From Aliiroseovarius subalbicans (GTDB taxonomy: Bacteria; Pseudomonadota; Alphaproteobacteria; Rhodobacterales; Rhodobacteraceae), in contig NZ_JALBYQ010000001.1 in assembly GCF_022678625.1 (NCBI RefSeq), positions 930,001-994,000 of the forward strand: a stretch of DNA of 64,000 bases, given 5' to 3'. Under the pieces are notes generated by a model. That model did no database searches. It saw only the letters and a list, made by a program, of their open reading frames with translations, and was not told where the DNA came from. Positions 52,157 to 60,654 of this stretch are shown one piece after another (the stretch's first letter is position 1; the number at the start of each line of letters is the position of its first letter). Both the position numbers and the translations under genes were made by a program.

Positions 52157-52187
52157 TGAAAAAGGCGCACCGTCCCGGATGCGCCTT
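52157..52187 (-). terminator. rho-independent terminator behind tRNA-Val (CAC)
   Basis: On the minus strand AAGGCGCA and TGCGCCTT pair around a ten-base loop and are followed by TTTCA. The hairpin stops the tRNA transcript eight bases after its CCA end. Confidence 0.8.
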
Positions 52188-52194
52188 GGGGGAA

Positions 52195-52269
52195 TGGTGG
52201 GTGATAAGAGATTTGAACTCCTGACATCTTCGATGTGAACGAAGCGCTCTACCACTGAGCTAATCACCC
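52195..52269 (-). tRNA. tRNA-Val (CAC)
   Basis: The acceptor is GGGTGAT/ATCACCC. The anticodon stem CTTCG/CGAAG has loop TTCACAT (anticodon CAC). The T loop is TTCAAAT, the discriminator A, and CCA is encoded. Length is 75. It shares the anticodon stem with the tRNA-Val (TAC) 0.8 kb away, so the two are isoacceptors. Confidence 0.96.
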
Positions 52270-52290
52270 GCCGTGGAGGGGTATTTAGCG

Positions 52291-52830
52291 TTACTCGGCA
52301 GCTTCTGCAAGGGGGTCATTGTCGCCTTTCTGCGCCTTTTTGCGGCGCAGTTTGGCGACGACCACATTGGCCATAGGCATGTCCTTCTGGCGGGTGACCT
52401 TCATCACGCCTAGGGGCTGCAATTTCAGGGTTTCACCGCGCACGAGGGCAGCGCCGAGTTCTTCCAACATCGCCTCCATGATCGGACGCGCGGCGTTCTT
52501 GCGCACCCCGGCCCGGGCCGCGACGCGTTCCAGAAGGTCCTTTTTGATCAAGGCATTGGGCTGACGGGCAGCGGTCTGAGCGGGAGCGGTGACGCCCTCA
52601 AGCGGCTTGGGCGCGGCGACCTTCGCAACGGCCGTTTTCGCGGCGGTCCTCGGGGCTGATTTCACCGTGGCCTTGGTCGTCGTTCTGGTTGCCGGTTTGG
52701 CTGTCGTCTTTGCGACCGTCTTCGCAGGCGTCTTAGCGGTGCTCGTGCGGGCCGTTTTGGCCGTCGTCTTACGGGCAGTCGTCGCCTTGGTGGTGGTGCG
52801 TTTGGTCGTTGTTTTCGGTTTGCTAGCCAT
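52291..52830 (-). CDS. HU-family DNA-binding protein with a Lys/Thr/Ala-rich N-terminal tail
   Basis: The 179-residue protein has two parts. Residues 1-70 are almost only Lys, Thr, Ala, Arg and Val, in repeats like KTTAKTAR and KTPAKTVA, as in histone H1 tails. Residues 90-165 are an HU/IHF domain (ALIKKDLLERVAARAG, GETLKLQPLGVMKVTRQK), though it diverges from plain HU. Such fusions compact DNA in the nucleoid. The gene is flanked by tRNA-Val and a divergent secreted protein gene. Confidence 0.88.
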   Translation of the reverse strand: MASKPKTTTKRTTTKATTARKTTAKTARTSTAKTPAKTVAKTTAKPATRTTTKATVKSAPRTAAKTAVAKVAAPKPLEGVTAPAQTAARQPNALIKKDLLERVAARAGVRKNAARPIMEAMLEELGAALVRGETLKLQPLGVMKVTRQKDMPMANVVVAKLRRKKAQKGDNDPLAEAAE

Positions 52831-53027
52831 TGCTCTGCCTCGGGACTTATTGTTTCCGTTTGCGAAATTGTTAGCCAGAAAGGGTTAACAAATCCAGCCA
52901 AAACCACAGCCACACCACAACATGTTGCGGTAAAAACCCGGTTAACACACGAAACTGACGCAGCCGCACCGGGCTTGACCGAGGTCATGTTGAGGTGTCT
53001 CATGGGGCTGCAACTGGGAGAAACCTC

Positions 53028-53456
53028 ATGAAACACACTTTGATCGCAACCGGCCTTGCCCTGACCCTGGCCAGCTCAACCGCGCTTGCCGGAACCCTGG
53101 ATGCGCCGATCGTTGCGCCCGACGTCATCGTCGAAGAAGCCGCCTCCAGCTCAACCGGTGCGCTGATCCCGCTGCTGTTGCTGGGTATCGTGGTGGCCGC
53201 AATTGTCATCAAGGATGGCAGCACCCCTGCCCCCGCCAGCGATGCGCGGTTGAAAACTGACATCACTCCGGCCGGCACGGCCGCGAACGGTCTGCCGCTG
53301 TATCAGTTCCGCTATGTCGGGCTGCCCACGACCTATGAGGGCGTGATGGCGCAGGACGTTCTGGCCCATACACCCGCGGCGGTGACCCACCTGCCGCTGG
53401 GCGTGATGATGGTGAACTATGACATGCTGGGCATCACCCCGCGCGTGATCGACTAA
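53028..53456 (+). CDS. small exported protein with a tail-fibre (S74 chaperone-like) domain
   Basis: The 142-residue precursor has a signal peptide (ending STALA), then a hydrophobic segment (LIPLLLLGIVVAAIVI, residues 45-60). The C-terminal part reads SDARLKTDITPAG, LPLYQFRYVG and YEGVMAQDVLAHTPAAV, the core motif of the intramolecular chaperone domain that ends phage tail fibres and some adhesins. Here there is no fibre. GGGAG precedes the ATG at 53028. Its role is unknown, and it is not part of a prophage. Confidence 0.8.
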   Translation: MKHTLIATGLALTLASSTALAGTLDAPIVAPDVIVEEAASSSTGALIPLLLLGIVVAAIVIKDGSTPAPASDARLKTDITPAGTAANGLPLYQFRYVGLPTTYEGVMAQDVLAHTPAAVTHLPLGVMMVNYDMLGITPRVID

Positions 53457-53474
53457 CACACCCCTGAAAACGCA

Positions 53475-53504
53475 AAAAGGCGCGCCAATACCGGCGCGCC
53501 TTTT
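53475..53504. terminator. bidirectional terminator between the S74-like gene and lon
   Basis: AAAAGGCGCGCC and GGCGCGCCTTTT form a perfect 12-bp stem around AATACC. It lies 18 bp after one stop and 19 bp from the convergent lon stop. Confidence 0.92.
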
Positions 53505-53522
53505 CTGTTGTATCGCAAGGGC

Positions 53523-55931
53523 TTAGTGGGCCACCTGCCCCGCTTCGCCCCCGGTGGATTTCAGCGCGGCCTGCGCCGCAGCCTCTTCCGCCGCCTCGTC
53601 CCATTCGACGGGCTCGGGCGTGCCCACAAGGGCGTGTTTCAGAACGTCGGACACGTGGGTGACGGGGATGATGGTCAGCCCCTCCTTCACATTGTCCGGG
53701 ATCTCGACCAGATCCTTTTCGTTCTCTTCAGGGATCAGCACCGTCTTGATGCCACCACGCAGAGCGGCCAGAAGTTTTTCCTTCAAACCGCCGATCGGCA
53801 TCGCGTTACCCCGCAGGGACACCTCGCCGGTCATGGCGATATCCTTGCGCACCGGAATGCCCGTCAGGACCGACACGATCGAGGTCACCATCGCCAGACC
53901 GGCCGACGGGCCGTCCTTGGGCGTGGCGCCATCGGGCACGTGCACGTGGATGTCCCACTTTTCAAACTGCGGCGGCTTCACCCCGATTTCAGGCGCGATC
54001 GAGCGGACATAGGAGCTTGCCGCGTCGATGGATTCCTTCATCACATCGCCCAGCTTGCCGGTCGTCTTCATCCGACCCTTGCCCGGCAGGCGCAGCGCTT
54101 CGATCGACAGCAGGTCGCCGCCCACGCTGGTCCAGGCGAGCCCGGTGACAACACCAACCTGGTCTTCCTGCTCGGCCAGTCCGTAACGGAATTTCCGAAC
54201 ACCCAGGAAATCCTCAAGACTGTCCGGCGTCACCTCGACCTTGTCGTCGCGTTTGCGCACGATCCTGGTCACGGATTTCCGCGCCAGCTTTGCGATTTCG
54301 CGTTCCAGGTTCCGCACACCGGCTTCGCGGGTGTAATAGCGGATCATGTCGGTCAACGCCTCATCCGTCAGCTCGAATTCACCCTTCTTCAGCCCGTGGT
54401 TCTTCACCTGCTTGTCGATCAGGTGCTGCTTGGCGATCTCGGCCTTTTCATCCTCGGTGTAACCCGCCAGCGAAATGATCTCCATCCGGTCCAGAAGCGG
54501 CCCGGGCATGTTGTAGGAGTTCGCGGTGGTCAGGAACATCACATTCGACAGGTCATATTCGACCTCCATGTAGTGATCGACGAAGGTCGCGTTCTGCTCC
54601 GGGTCCAACACCTCCAGCATCGCCGAGGACGGGTCGCCGCGGAAATCCTGCCCCATCTTGTCGATTTCATCGAGCAAGATCAGCGGGTTGGTCGTTTTCG
54701 CCTTTTTCAGCGCCTGGATGATCTTACCGGGCATCGAGCCGATATAGGTCCGGCGGTGACCGCGAATTTCGCTTTCGTCCCGCACGCCGCCCAGGGAAAT
54801 GCGAATGAACTCGCGCCCTGTCGCCTTGGCCACGGATTTGCCCAGCGAGGTTTTGCCCACGCCCGGCGGGCCGACAAGGCACAGGATCGGGCCTTTCAGC
54901 TTTTTCGAGCGCTGCTGCACCGCCAGGTATTCGACAATGCGTTCCTTGACCTTCTCTAGACCATAGTGATCGTCATCCAGCACCTTCTCGGCCCGGCTCA
55001 GATCCTTTTTCACGCGGGATTTCTTGCCCCACGGAATCGACAGCATCCAGTCGAGGTAGTTGCGCACGACAGTGGCCTCGGCGGACATCGGCGACATGTT
55101 CTTGAGCTTCTTCAGCTCGCCCTCGGCCTTCTCGCGCGCTTCCTTTGACAGCTTGGTCTCGGCGATCTTCGCCTCCAGCTCGGCCACTTCGTTCTGGCCT
55201 TCGTCCGCGTCGCCCAGCTCCTTCTGAATGGCCTTCATCTGCTCATTCAGGTAATACTCGCGCTGGGTGCGCTCCATCTGGCTTTTGACGCGGGTCTTGA
55301 TCTTTTTCTCGACCTGCAGCACCGACATTTCGCCCTGCATCAGGCCGTAAACCTTCTCCAGCCGCTCGGCGACCGACAGTGTTTCCAAAAGCTCCTGTTT
55401 CTGGTCGACTTCCACGCCCAGGTGACCGGCCACAAGGTCGGCCAGCTTGTCGGGCTCATGGGTTTCGCTCACCGCGGCCAGGGCTTCCTCGGGGATGTTC
55501 TTCTTGACCTTGGCATAGCGCTCGAACTCCTCACCGACCGAACGCAGCAGGGCTTCGACCGCCTGCGGATCGCCTTGGGTTTCCTCCAGAAACTCGGCAC
55601 GCGCTTCGAAAAACACATCGTTTTCAAGGTATTCGGTGATCAGCACCCGGGCCTGACCTTCGACAAGCACCTTCACGGTGCCGTCGGGCAGTTTCAGAAG
55701 CTGCAGCACATTGGCCAGCACGCCGGTCTGGTAGATACCGTCGGTATCAGGTTCGTCCACCGCGGGGTCGATCTGGCTGGACAAGAGGATCTGCTTGTCA
55801 TCCGCCATCACCTCTTCCAACGCCTTCACGCTTTTCTCGCGACCGACGAAAAGCGGCACGATCATGTGGGGGAACACCACAATGTCGCGCAGGGGCAGGA
55901 CGGGATATGAGGAACTGAGTTGCTCGGTCAT
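53523..55931 (-). CDS. lon: endopeptidase La (Lon protease)
   Basis: The 802-residue ATP-dependent protease has the N-terminal substrate domain ([15 protein letters not shown]), an AAA+ domain with Walker [10 protein letters not shown] and Walker B ILLDEIDK, and the catalytic Ser-Lys dyad in KDGPSAG and GGLKEK. It degrades misfolded and regulatory proteins in the cytosol. AAGGAAAACGC precedes ATG 55931. The 22 extra codons of the longer frame have no ribosome site. A heat-shock type promoter lies about 75 bp upstream. Confidence 0.97.
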   Translation of the reverse strand: MTEQLSSSYPVLPLRDIVVFPHMIVPLFVGREKSVKALEEVMADDKQILLSSQIDPAVDEPDTDGIYQTGVLANVLQLLKLPDGTVKVLVEGQARVLITEYLENDVFFEARAEFLEETQGDPQAVEALLRSVGEEFERYAKVKKNIPEEALAAVSETHEPDKLADLVAGHLGVEVDQKQELLETLSVAERLEKVYGLMQGEMSVLQVEKKIKTRVKSQMERTQREYYLNEQMKAIQKELGDADEGQNEVAELEAKIAETKLSKEAREKAEGELKKLKNMSPMSAEATVVRNYLDWMLSIPWGKKSRVKKDLSRAEKVLDDDHYGLEKVKERIVEYLAVQQRSKKLKGPILCLVGPPGVGKTSLGKSVAKATGREFIRISLGGVRDESEIRGHRRTYIGSMPGKIIQALKKAKTTNPLILLDEIDKMGQDFRGDPSSAMLEVLDPEQNATFVDHYMEVEYDLSNVMFLTTANSYNMPGPLLDRMEIISLAGYTEDEKAEIAKQHLIDKQVKNHGLKKGEFELTDEALTDMIRYYTREAGVRNLEREIAKLARKSVTRIVRKRDDKVEVTPDSLEDFLGVRKFRYGLAEQEDQVGVVTGLAWTSVGGDLLSIEALRLPGKGRMKTTGKLGDVMKESIDAASSYVRSIAPEIGVKPPQFEKWDIHVHVPDGATPKDGPSAGLAMVTSIVSVLTGIPVRKDIAMTGEVSLRGNAMPIGGLKEKLLAALRGGIKTVLIPEENEKDLVEIPDNVKEGLTIIPVTHVSDVLKHALVGTPEPVEWDEAAEEAAAQAALKSTGGEAGQVAH

Positions 55932-56004
55932 GCGTTTTCCTTTTTTGGCTGACGATACGGCCCCGATTATCGGCAGCGCGCACCATCTCCTGTTCACGGT
56001 TTGT

Positions 56005-56036
56005 TAACATGGGGACCATGTTTCCGGGTTTCAACC
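56005..56036 (-). promoter_or_regulatory. putative sigma-32 (RpoH) promoter of lon
   Basis: On the minus strand a -35 element GGTTGAA (56030-56036) is 15 bases from a -10 element CCCCATGTTA (56005-56014). The E. coli heat-shock consensus is CTTGAA-N13-15-CCCCATNT. Lon is a classic member of this regulon. Confidence 0.6.
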
Positions 56037-56120
56037 GCAAAGCCTGTGCATATTGGCAGGTATTGTGCCCGTCGCCCGCAGGACGCACAAGGGCGGCGGC
56101 TTCAAAATCTGAGCAGAATT

Positions 56121-56145
56121 CGGCGATATTCGCCGATAATTTTTT
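56121..56145 (+). other. hairpin with T run upstream of lon
   Basis: CGGCGA and TCGCCG pair around TAT, followed by ATAATTTTTT. It has the form of a terminator in the plus direction, but no plus-strand gene ends here. It sits between the stop of the gene at 56154 and lon. Confidence 0.4.
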
Positions 56146-56153
56146 GCAATCCT

Positions 56154-56639
56154 TTAACGTGACAGCGTGAAAACCCGTGTTTCCGTCCGCCCTGTGCCCA
56201 TCTGGTGAGTCCGGGCCACGCCGTTGATCGTGTTTTCAGCCTCGGTCACTTGCAGGATCGCGGCAAATGTTAACGTTCGCGCCGGATCGCTGAGGTGCGT
56301 GGCCCCCATCAGGGTGGCAACCACCCCCGGCGGGCACATCTGGTCGGATCCCTCCAGATACAGGCCCAGTGGGTGGCTCTGAAGCGCCTCATCGCCCACC
56401 ATGCGCACCAACTCACCTGCCCCGAACATCGACCCACTCAGTTTTAGGGCCCGCCCTTCGCCGACAACGACAACCTCGGCGGTGATACCCTCAACCGGTT
56501 GTGCGGGCATTTCCTCGTCAAAGCCCGCTGCAGTGATGGTGCCCTGCCGCGTCGTCATCTGCCAGTCGCCCTGCAGCCCCAGCGCCCGCAATCCTTTCAT
56601 GCCGCATGCTCCTTCTGCCCCTGTCGCTGCCAGGAGCAT
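56154..56639 (-). CDS. hypothetical secreted protein with uncertain start
   Basis: The protein of at least 161 residues is strand-rich (WQMTTRQGTITAAGF, EVVVVGEGRALKLSG) and has Cys residues in EGACGMKG and QMCPPG. The annotated ATG at 56639 leaves only half a signal peptide. A CTG at 56663, eight codons upstream in frame, would restore a full one (KFVAICAMLLAATGAEG), but no ATG, GTG or TTG exists there before the tgt stop. It follows tgt closely on the same strand. I do not recognise the family. Confidence 0.6.
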   Translation of the reverse strand: MLLAATGAEGACGMKGLRALGLQGDWQMTTRQGTITAAGFDEEMPAQPVEGITAEVVVVGEGRALKLSGSMFGAGELVRMVGDEALQSHPLGLYLEGSDQMCPPGVVATLMGATHLSDPARTLTFAAILQVTEAENTINGVARTHQMGTGRTETRVFTLSR

Positions 56640-56671
56640 GGCACATATTGCAACAAATTTCAGCTTTTGCG

Positions 56672-57799
56672 TTACAGCGGGTCGATATCGCCTTGCGCCC
56701 GGCCAGCGTGGAAAGCGGCCTCCCAAGTGGCAAAACTGCCCGCCGCGATCGCGTCGCGCATGCCCGCCATGATATCCTGAAAGTACTGCAGATTGTGCCA
56801 GGTCAGGAGCATGCCACTGATCATCTCGTTCGAGCGGAACACGTGATGCAGGTAAGCGCGCGAATAGTTCTGGCAGGCCGGGCAGCTGCAGGTTTCGTCC
56901 AGAGGGCGCGGATCGTCCGCGTGGCGGGCGTTCTTGATGTTCACGACCCCGTGGCGGGTGAACACCTGGCCGGTGCGGCCCGACCGCGACGGCAACACGC
57001 AATCCATCATATCGATGCCGCGTTTCACCGCGCCGACGATGTCGTCGGGCTTGCCCACCCCCATCAGGTACCGCGGGCGGTCCTGAGGCAGGAAGTCCGG
57101 TGCGAAATCAAGGCAGTCGAACATCGCCGCCTGCCCCTCGCCCACGGCCAGACCACCAACGGCATAGCCATCGAAACCGATCTGTTTCAGCGCCTCCGCG
57201 CTTTCCTCGCGCAGGTCAGGTTCCAACCCGCCTTGCATGATGCCGAACAACGCATGGCCCGGCCGATCCCCGAACGCGTCCTTCGACCGTGCCGCCCAGC
57301 GCATGGAAAGCCGCATGCTTTCAGCAATCCGCGCCTTGTCGGCGGGCAATGCAGGGCATTCGTCGAAACACATGACGATGTCGCTGCCCAGAAGCTTCTG
57401 GATCTCCATCGAGCGCTCCGGCGTCAACTCGTGCTTCGAGCCATCAATGTGGCTTTTGAAGGTCACGCCCTGCTCGGTCAGCTTGCGCAGACCGGCGAGC
57501 GACATCACCTGGAACCCGCCACTGTCGGTCAGAATGGGCTTGTCCCAGTTCATGAACTTGTGCAACCCGCCCAGCTGGTCGATCCGCTCGGCGGTTGGGC
57601 GCAGCATCAGGTGATAGGTGTTGCCCAGCAGGATATCGGCCCCGGTGGCGGCGACGCTTTCGGGCATCATCGCCTTGACGGTGGCCGCCGTGCCAACGGG
57701 CATGAAGGCGGGCGTGCGAATGTCGCCGCGCGGGGTGTGGATCACACCGGTGCGGGCCTTGCCATCGGTGGCGTTCAGGTCGAAGCTTATCTTTGTCAT
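56672..57799 (-). CDS. tgt: queuine tRNA-ribosyltransferase
   Basis: The 375-residue TIM-barrel enzyme exchanges guanine 34 for preQ1 in tRNAs with GUN anticodons, which includes the tRNA-Asp encoded at 50 kb. [10 protein letters not shown] holds the first catalytic Asp, and [15 protein letters not shown] the region of the second. Zinc is bound by CSCPAC with a following His (YLHH). Length and motifs are standard. No other queuosine genes are present in the window. Confidence 0.96.
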   Translation of the reverse strand: MTKISFDLNATDGKARTGVIHTPRGDIRTPAFMPVGTAATVKAMMPESVAATGADILLGNTYHLMLRPTAERIDQLGGLHKFMNWDKPILTDSGGFQVMSLAGLRKLTEQGVTFKSHIDGSKHELTPERSMEIQKLLGSDIVMCFDECPALPADKARIAESMRLSMRWAARSKDAFGDRPGHALFGIMQGGLEPDLREESAEALKQIGFDGYAVGGLAVGEGQAAMFDCLDFAPDFLPQDRPRYLMGVGKPDDIVGAVKRGIDMMDCVLPSRSGRTGQVFTRHGVVNIKNARHADDPRPLDETCSCPACQNYSRAYLHHVFRSNEMISGMLLTWHNLQYFQDIMAGMRDAIAAGSFATWEAAFHAGRAQGDIDPL

Positions 57800-57838
57800 G
57801 GGCGCCTGATAGAACAGCCCACCCCGATTGCAAAGGGG

Positions 57839-58126
57839 TCAGGCGATGCCACACATCGCGTCAAACTTATTGGCACAATCGAAATCCTGCACCGTCAGCC
57901 CGCCTGCGTCATGGGTGGTGAATGTAACCTGACAATAACCCCAGCCGAAGGCGATATCGGGGTGATGCCCGACCTGATCGCCCAGATAGGCGGCCAGGTT
58001 AGCATGATAAGTTGCCTTGGCGAACCCCTTGAACTGTAACCGTTTCACCAGCTTCCCATCGTCCAGATGCCAGCCGTCCAGCGTGGCCAGACGCACCTGC
58101 ACATTTTTGTCGCTCAACCGTTCCAT
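57839..58126 (-). CDS. phhB: 4a-hydroxytetrahydrobiopterin dehydratase
   Basis: The 95-residue protein has the PCD signature VGHHPDIAFGWGYCQVTF, with the catalytic histidine pair. It recycles the pterin cofactor after phenylalanine hydroxylation. The gene begins three bases after the phhA stop on the same strand, so the pair form an operon. Confidence 0.93.
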   Translation of the reverse strand: MERLSDKNVQVRLATLDGWHLDDGKLVKRLQFKGFAKATYHANLAAYLGDQVGHHPDIAFGWGYCQVTFTTHDAGGLTVQDFDCANKFDAMCGIA

Positions 58127-58129
58127 GCC

Positions 58130-58918
58130 CTATCCCGCTTTCTGTTCATAGCTGGGTGCAAACAGCCCCTTGGCTTGCGCCACCTTCACGTCCGCCAGCA
58201 GATCACGATCCGCGGCGGCAAACAATTCATCCAACTCCTCCAACACGAAATAAAGCGGCTGGTGGATGTCGATGCGATACGGCGTGCGCAGGATGTCGAT
58301 CACGTCGAACGGACGGTGGAGCGGCGCGTCCGACACACTCCACGGCAGTTCGGTGGGTGAGGACGCCAGTCCCGAGCCCAGCGCCTTGATCTGACCGGCC
58401 TCAAGGGTCAGCCCGAATTCGATGGTGAACCAATACAGCCGGATCAACCAGGCATAGTCTTGCCGCCCGGCGCGCAGCCCCGCCTGCCCAATCGCCTGGC
58501 TGAACCCGGCAAAGCGCGGGTCGGTCAAAAGCGGCGTGTGGCCAAAGATCTCGTGAAAGATGTCCGGTTCCTTGATGTAGTCGAAATCCGCCCGGCTGCG
58601 GATGAAACTGGCGGCGGGAAACACCCGTCGCGCCAGCATGTCAAAGAACCGCTCAAACCCGATCAGCGCCGGCACCGGCGCCACGCGCCACCCGGTCAGC
58701 GGGCTCAGCACATCGGACAGCTCATCGGTCTGCGGCACCCGGTCGGTGGGCAGGGCCAGCCGCTCCAGCCCGTCCAGGTATGGCCGCGCCATATGCGTTT
58801 GCACCGCCTGCGCCTGCCCGGCCATCAGATCGCGCCAAACCGCGTTTTCCGCGCTGGTATAGGAAATGACCCCGTCTGCATTCGGTGTCTTGGCCTGGTA
58901 TCTGGTTTGCTTGCTCAT
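58130..58918 (-). CDS. phhA: phenylalanine 4-monooxygenase
   Basis: The 262-residue iron- and pterin-dependent enzyme converts phenylalanine to tyrosine. DIFHEIFGHTPLLTDPRFAG contains the two His ligands (HEIFGH), and the Glu ligand follows in WFTIEFGL. It is the short bacterial form, without a regulatory domain. The ATG at 58918 follows AAGGGGGAAGATC. It is divergent from an Lrp-type regulator 117 bp away, which is the likely controller. Confidence 0.95.
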   Translation of the reverse strand: MSKQTRYQAKTPNADGVISYTSAENAVWRDLMAGQAQAVQTHMARPYLDGLERLALPTDRVPQTDELSDVLSPLTGWRVAPVPALIGFERFFDMLARRVFPAASFIRSRADFDYIKEPDIFHEIFGHTPLLTDPRFAGFSQAIGQAGLRAGRQDYAWLIRLYWFTIEFGLTLEAGQIKALGSGLASSPTELPWSVSDAPLHRPFDVIDILRTPYRIDIHQPLYFVLEELDELFAAADRDLLADVKVAQAKGLFAPSYEQKAG

Positions 58919-58974
58919 GATCTTCCCCCTTGTGGAAGAATACCGCGCGCACGGCGGCATTTTTTGCCCCATAC

Positions 58975-59005
58975 TTGACATATCTCGCAGTTATCGGGCT
59001 ATATT
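58975..59005 (+). promoter_or_regulatory. putative sigma-70 promoter of the Lrp-family gene
   Basis: A perfect -35 TTGACA (58975-58980) is followed after 19 bases by TATATT (59000-59005). The spacing is slightly long; CTATAT one base earlier would give 18. The site lies between divergent phhA and the regulator. Confidence 0.5.
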
Positions 59006-59035
59006 CACCCTCTTTCAGCAAAAAGACGGAATATT

Positions 59036-59506
59036 ATGCCCGACTTGACCGCACAGGATGCCCGCCTGCTTTCGCTTTTGCAGCAGGACGCGAAACGATC
59101 CACCCAGGATCTGGCCGACGCCGCTGGCATGTCCGCCTCGCCCGCCTGGCGCCGGGTGCGCAAGCTGGAAAGCGACGGCGTGATCGACCGCACCGTGGCG
59201 CTTCTGAACCCGCGCAAGCTGGGCCTGAACACGCTGGCCTATGTGCATGTGTCGCTGATGGACCACAGCGAGGCGTCGATCCGCGCCTTCGACAGCTTCG
59301 TGGCGCGCGAAGATCAGATCGTGGAATGCTGTTCGATCACCGGGGCCGACGATTACCTGCTCAAGGTCGTGGCCCCCGACCCCGAAGCGCTGGAGACCTT
59401 TCTGATGCGCCGGATCCTGGCCCTTGGCATCGTGCGCAGCTCGACCACGCATTTCGTGCTTCGGCAAAAGAAACATGTGACCGCTCTGCCTCTGGACCTC
59501 GGCTGA
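59036..59506 (+). CDS. Lrp/AsnC family transcriptional regulator
   Basis: The 156-residue protein starts with the AsnC HTH (DARLLSLLQQDAKRSTQDLADAAGMSASPAWRRVRKLESDG, split here across residues 7-46). The C-terminal RAM domain follows (DDYLLKVVAPDPEALETFLM), which binds amino acids. The recognition helix PAWRRVRKLE is typical. Divergent position suggests it controls phhAB in response to phenylalanine or tyrosine, as Lrp-type regulators do at other amino acid catabolic loci. Confidence 0.92.
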   Translation: MPDLTAQDARLLSLLQQDAKRSTQDLADAAGMSASPAWRRVRKLESDGVIDRTVALLNPRKLGLNTLAYVHVSLMDHSEASIRAFDSFVAREDQIVECCSITGADDYLLKVVAPDPEALETFLMRRILALGIVRSSTTHFVLRQKKHVTALPLDLG

Positions 59507-59550
59507 GCCAATCCTTATATGTTCGCTCAGGATTACATGGGACACGCGCG

Positions 59551-59916
59551 ATGAACACCGAAACGCCCGACCGCCTGGAAGGCGAGCCACTGATCAAACC
59601 CTCCACCACCGACCACCCGCTCTATGACGCGGTGGTTGAGGCCTGTCGGTCCGTCTATGACCCCGAAATTCCGGTCAACATCTATGATCTGGGTCTGATT
59701 TATACCATTGAAATCAATGACCAGAACGAAGTCGACGTGATGATGACCCTGACCGCCCCCGGTTGCCCTGTGGCCGGCGACATGCCCGGCTGGCTGGCCG
59801 AAGCGATCGAACCGATGGCAGGTGTCAAACAGGTCAACGTCGCCCTGACGTGGGAGCCGCCCTGGGGCATGGAAATGATGTCAGACGAGGCACGGCTGGA
59901 ACTGGGCTTCATGTAG
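59551..59916 (+). CDS. sufT: SUF system Fe-S assembly protein SufT (MIP18/DUF59)
   Basis: The 121-residue protein has the DUF59 core YDPEIPVNIYDLGLIY, followed by MTLTAPGCPVAGDMPG with the conserved Cys, and a C-terminal WEPPWGMEMMSDEARLELG. In bacteria SufT helps maturation of Fe-S proteins. The start was set at ATG 59551 at the usual distance from the core. The other suf genes are absent, but a SufA/IscA-like gene lies 1.5 kb further on. Confidence 0.93.
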   Translation: MNTETPDRLEGEPLIKPSTTDHPLYDAVVEACRSVYDPEIPVNIYDLGLIYTIEINDQNEVDVMMTLTAPGCPVAGDMPGWLAEAIEPMAGVKQVNVALTWEPPWGMEMMSDEARLELGFM

Positions 59917-59922
59917 AAAACC

Positions 59923-60000
59923 GCAACCCTTTTGGGGTGCAAAACGCGGAACGCAACCCAAAAAGGTTGCATAATGGTAAACGCATCCTATATTGGTTGC
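59923..60000 (+). promoter_or_regulatory. three 18-bp dyads at exact 30-bp spacing with an embedded promoter
   Basis: The dyads are GCAACCCTTTTGGGGTGC (59923-59940), GCAACCCAAAAAGGTTGC (59953-59970) and GCATCCTATATTGGTTGC (59983-60000). The consensus is GCAACC-N6-GGTTGC, and each start is 30 bases after the last, about three helical turns, so all face the same side of the DNA. TTGCAT (59967-59972) and TATATT (59989-59994), 16 bases apart, form a promoter inside copies 2 and 3. It looks like the operator of the next gene. Confidence 0.85.
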
Positions 60001-60003
60001 GTC

Positions 60004-60654
60004 ATGACCACAGAACAAACCCATATCGCCGTCCTGACTGGGGACATCATCGGCTCCACGAAGATGGAACCGGGCGACCTGACCCGTGCCTTCGACGCCC
60101 TGTCCGCCGCGGCCGAGGTTCAGGCCGACTGGCATGGAGAAGACCTGCACTTCACCCGACAACGCGGCGACGGCTGGCAGGTTCGGCTGGCCCGTCCGGA
60201 ACTGGCGCTGCGGTCTGCCCTGGCGTTTCGCGCAGCGCTCAGATGTGAGGGGAAAGAGTTTTCGACGTTCATTGCGGTAGCAGAAGGCGCAGGAAACCCG
60301 ATTGCACCTAACACTGACCTGAACAAAGCAACCGGGGCAACGTTCATCAACAGCGGTCGGACGCTTGACCGGTTGAAGGAAAGCCCGGTGCCGGTTCAAA
60401 TGGGACATCAAAGCGCAGACGCAACCACCGCTGCGTTTATTCTTGCCGATTACATCTCGCAGACTTGGACCCCTGCACAAGCCGCCGCAATTCTTCCCAT
60501 GCTGTCCCCGGGCAAGTTGCGCAGCCACACAGACGTTGCCCTTGCACTTGGCAAGTCCCGCCAAGCGGTTACCAAAGCACTGGACGGCGCCGGGTTCGAC
60601 GCGATCTGGCTGGCACTCAAGAACATCGAAGCCGAGGAGACACAGGATGATTGA
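60004..60654 (+). CDS. SatD-like protein: cyclase-type fold with C-terminal helix-turn-helix
   Basis: The 216-residue protein begins HIAVLTGDIIGSTKM, followed by TRQRGDGWQVRLA and ALRSALAFRAAL. These resemble the two metal-aspartate motifs and the helix of class III nucleotidyl cyclases and of SatD. A later TGATFINSGRTLDRLK fits the same fold. Residues 165-205 (LRSHTDVALALGKSRQAVTKAL) look like a helix-turn-helix. It may sense or make a nucleotide and bind DNA, plausibly the three dyads ahead of it. The predicted start of transcription near 60001 suggests leaderless translation. It overlaps the next gene by eight bases. Confidence 0.75.
   Translation: MTTEQTHIAVLTGDIIGSTKMEPGDLTRAFDALSAAAEVQADWHGEDLHFTRQRGDGWQVRLARPELALRSALAFRAALRCEGKEFSTFIAVAEGAGNPIAPNTDLNKATGATFINSGRTLDRLKESPVPVQMGHQSADATTAAFILADYISQTWTPAQAAAILPMLSPGKLRSHTDVALALGKSRQAVTKALDGAGFDAIWLALKNIEAEETQDD

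Noticed and set aside
52975-52988. FNR-like site TTGACCGAGGTCAT before the S74-like gene
   Set aside because: The last base breaks the second half-site, and no -10 lies at the right distance. It is too weak to call alongside the two good sites.
53508-54959. A 483-codon open frame antisense to lon
   Set aside because: It crosses the terminator before lon and lacks any recognisable motif, whereas the lon frame is intact.
56121-56145. Hairpin plus T run as a terminator of a plus-strand gene
   Set aside because: No plus-strand gene ends upstream of it. It is listed only as a structure of unknown role.
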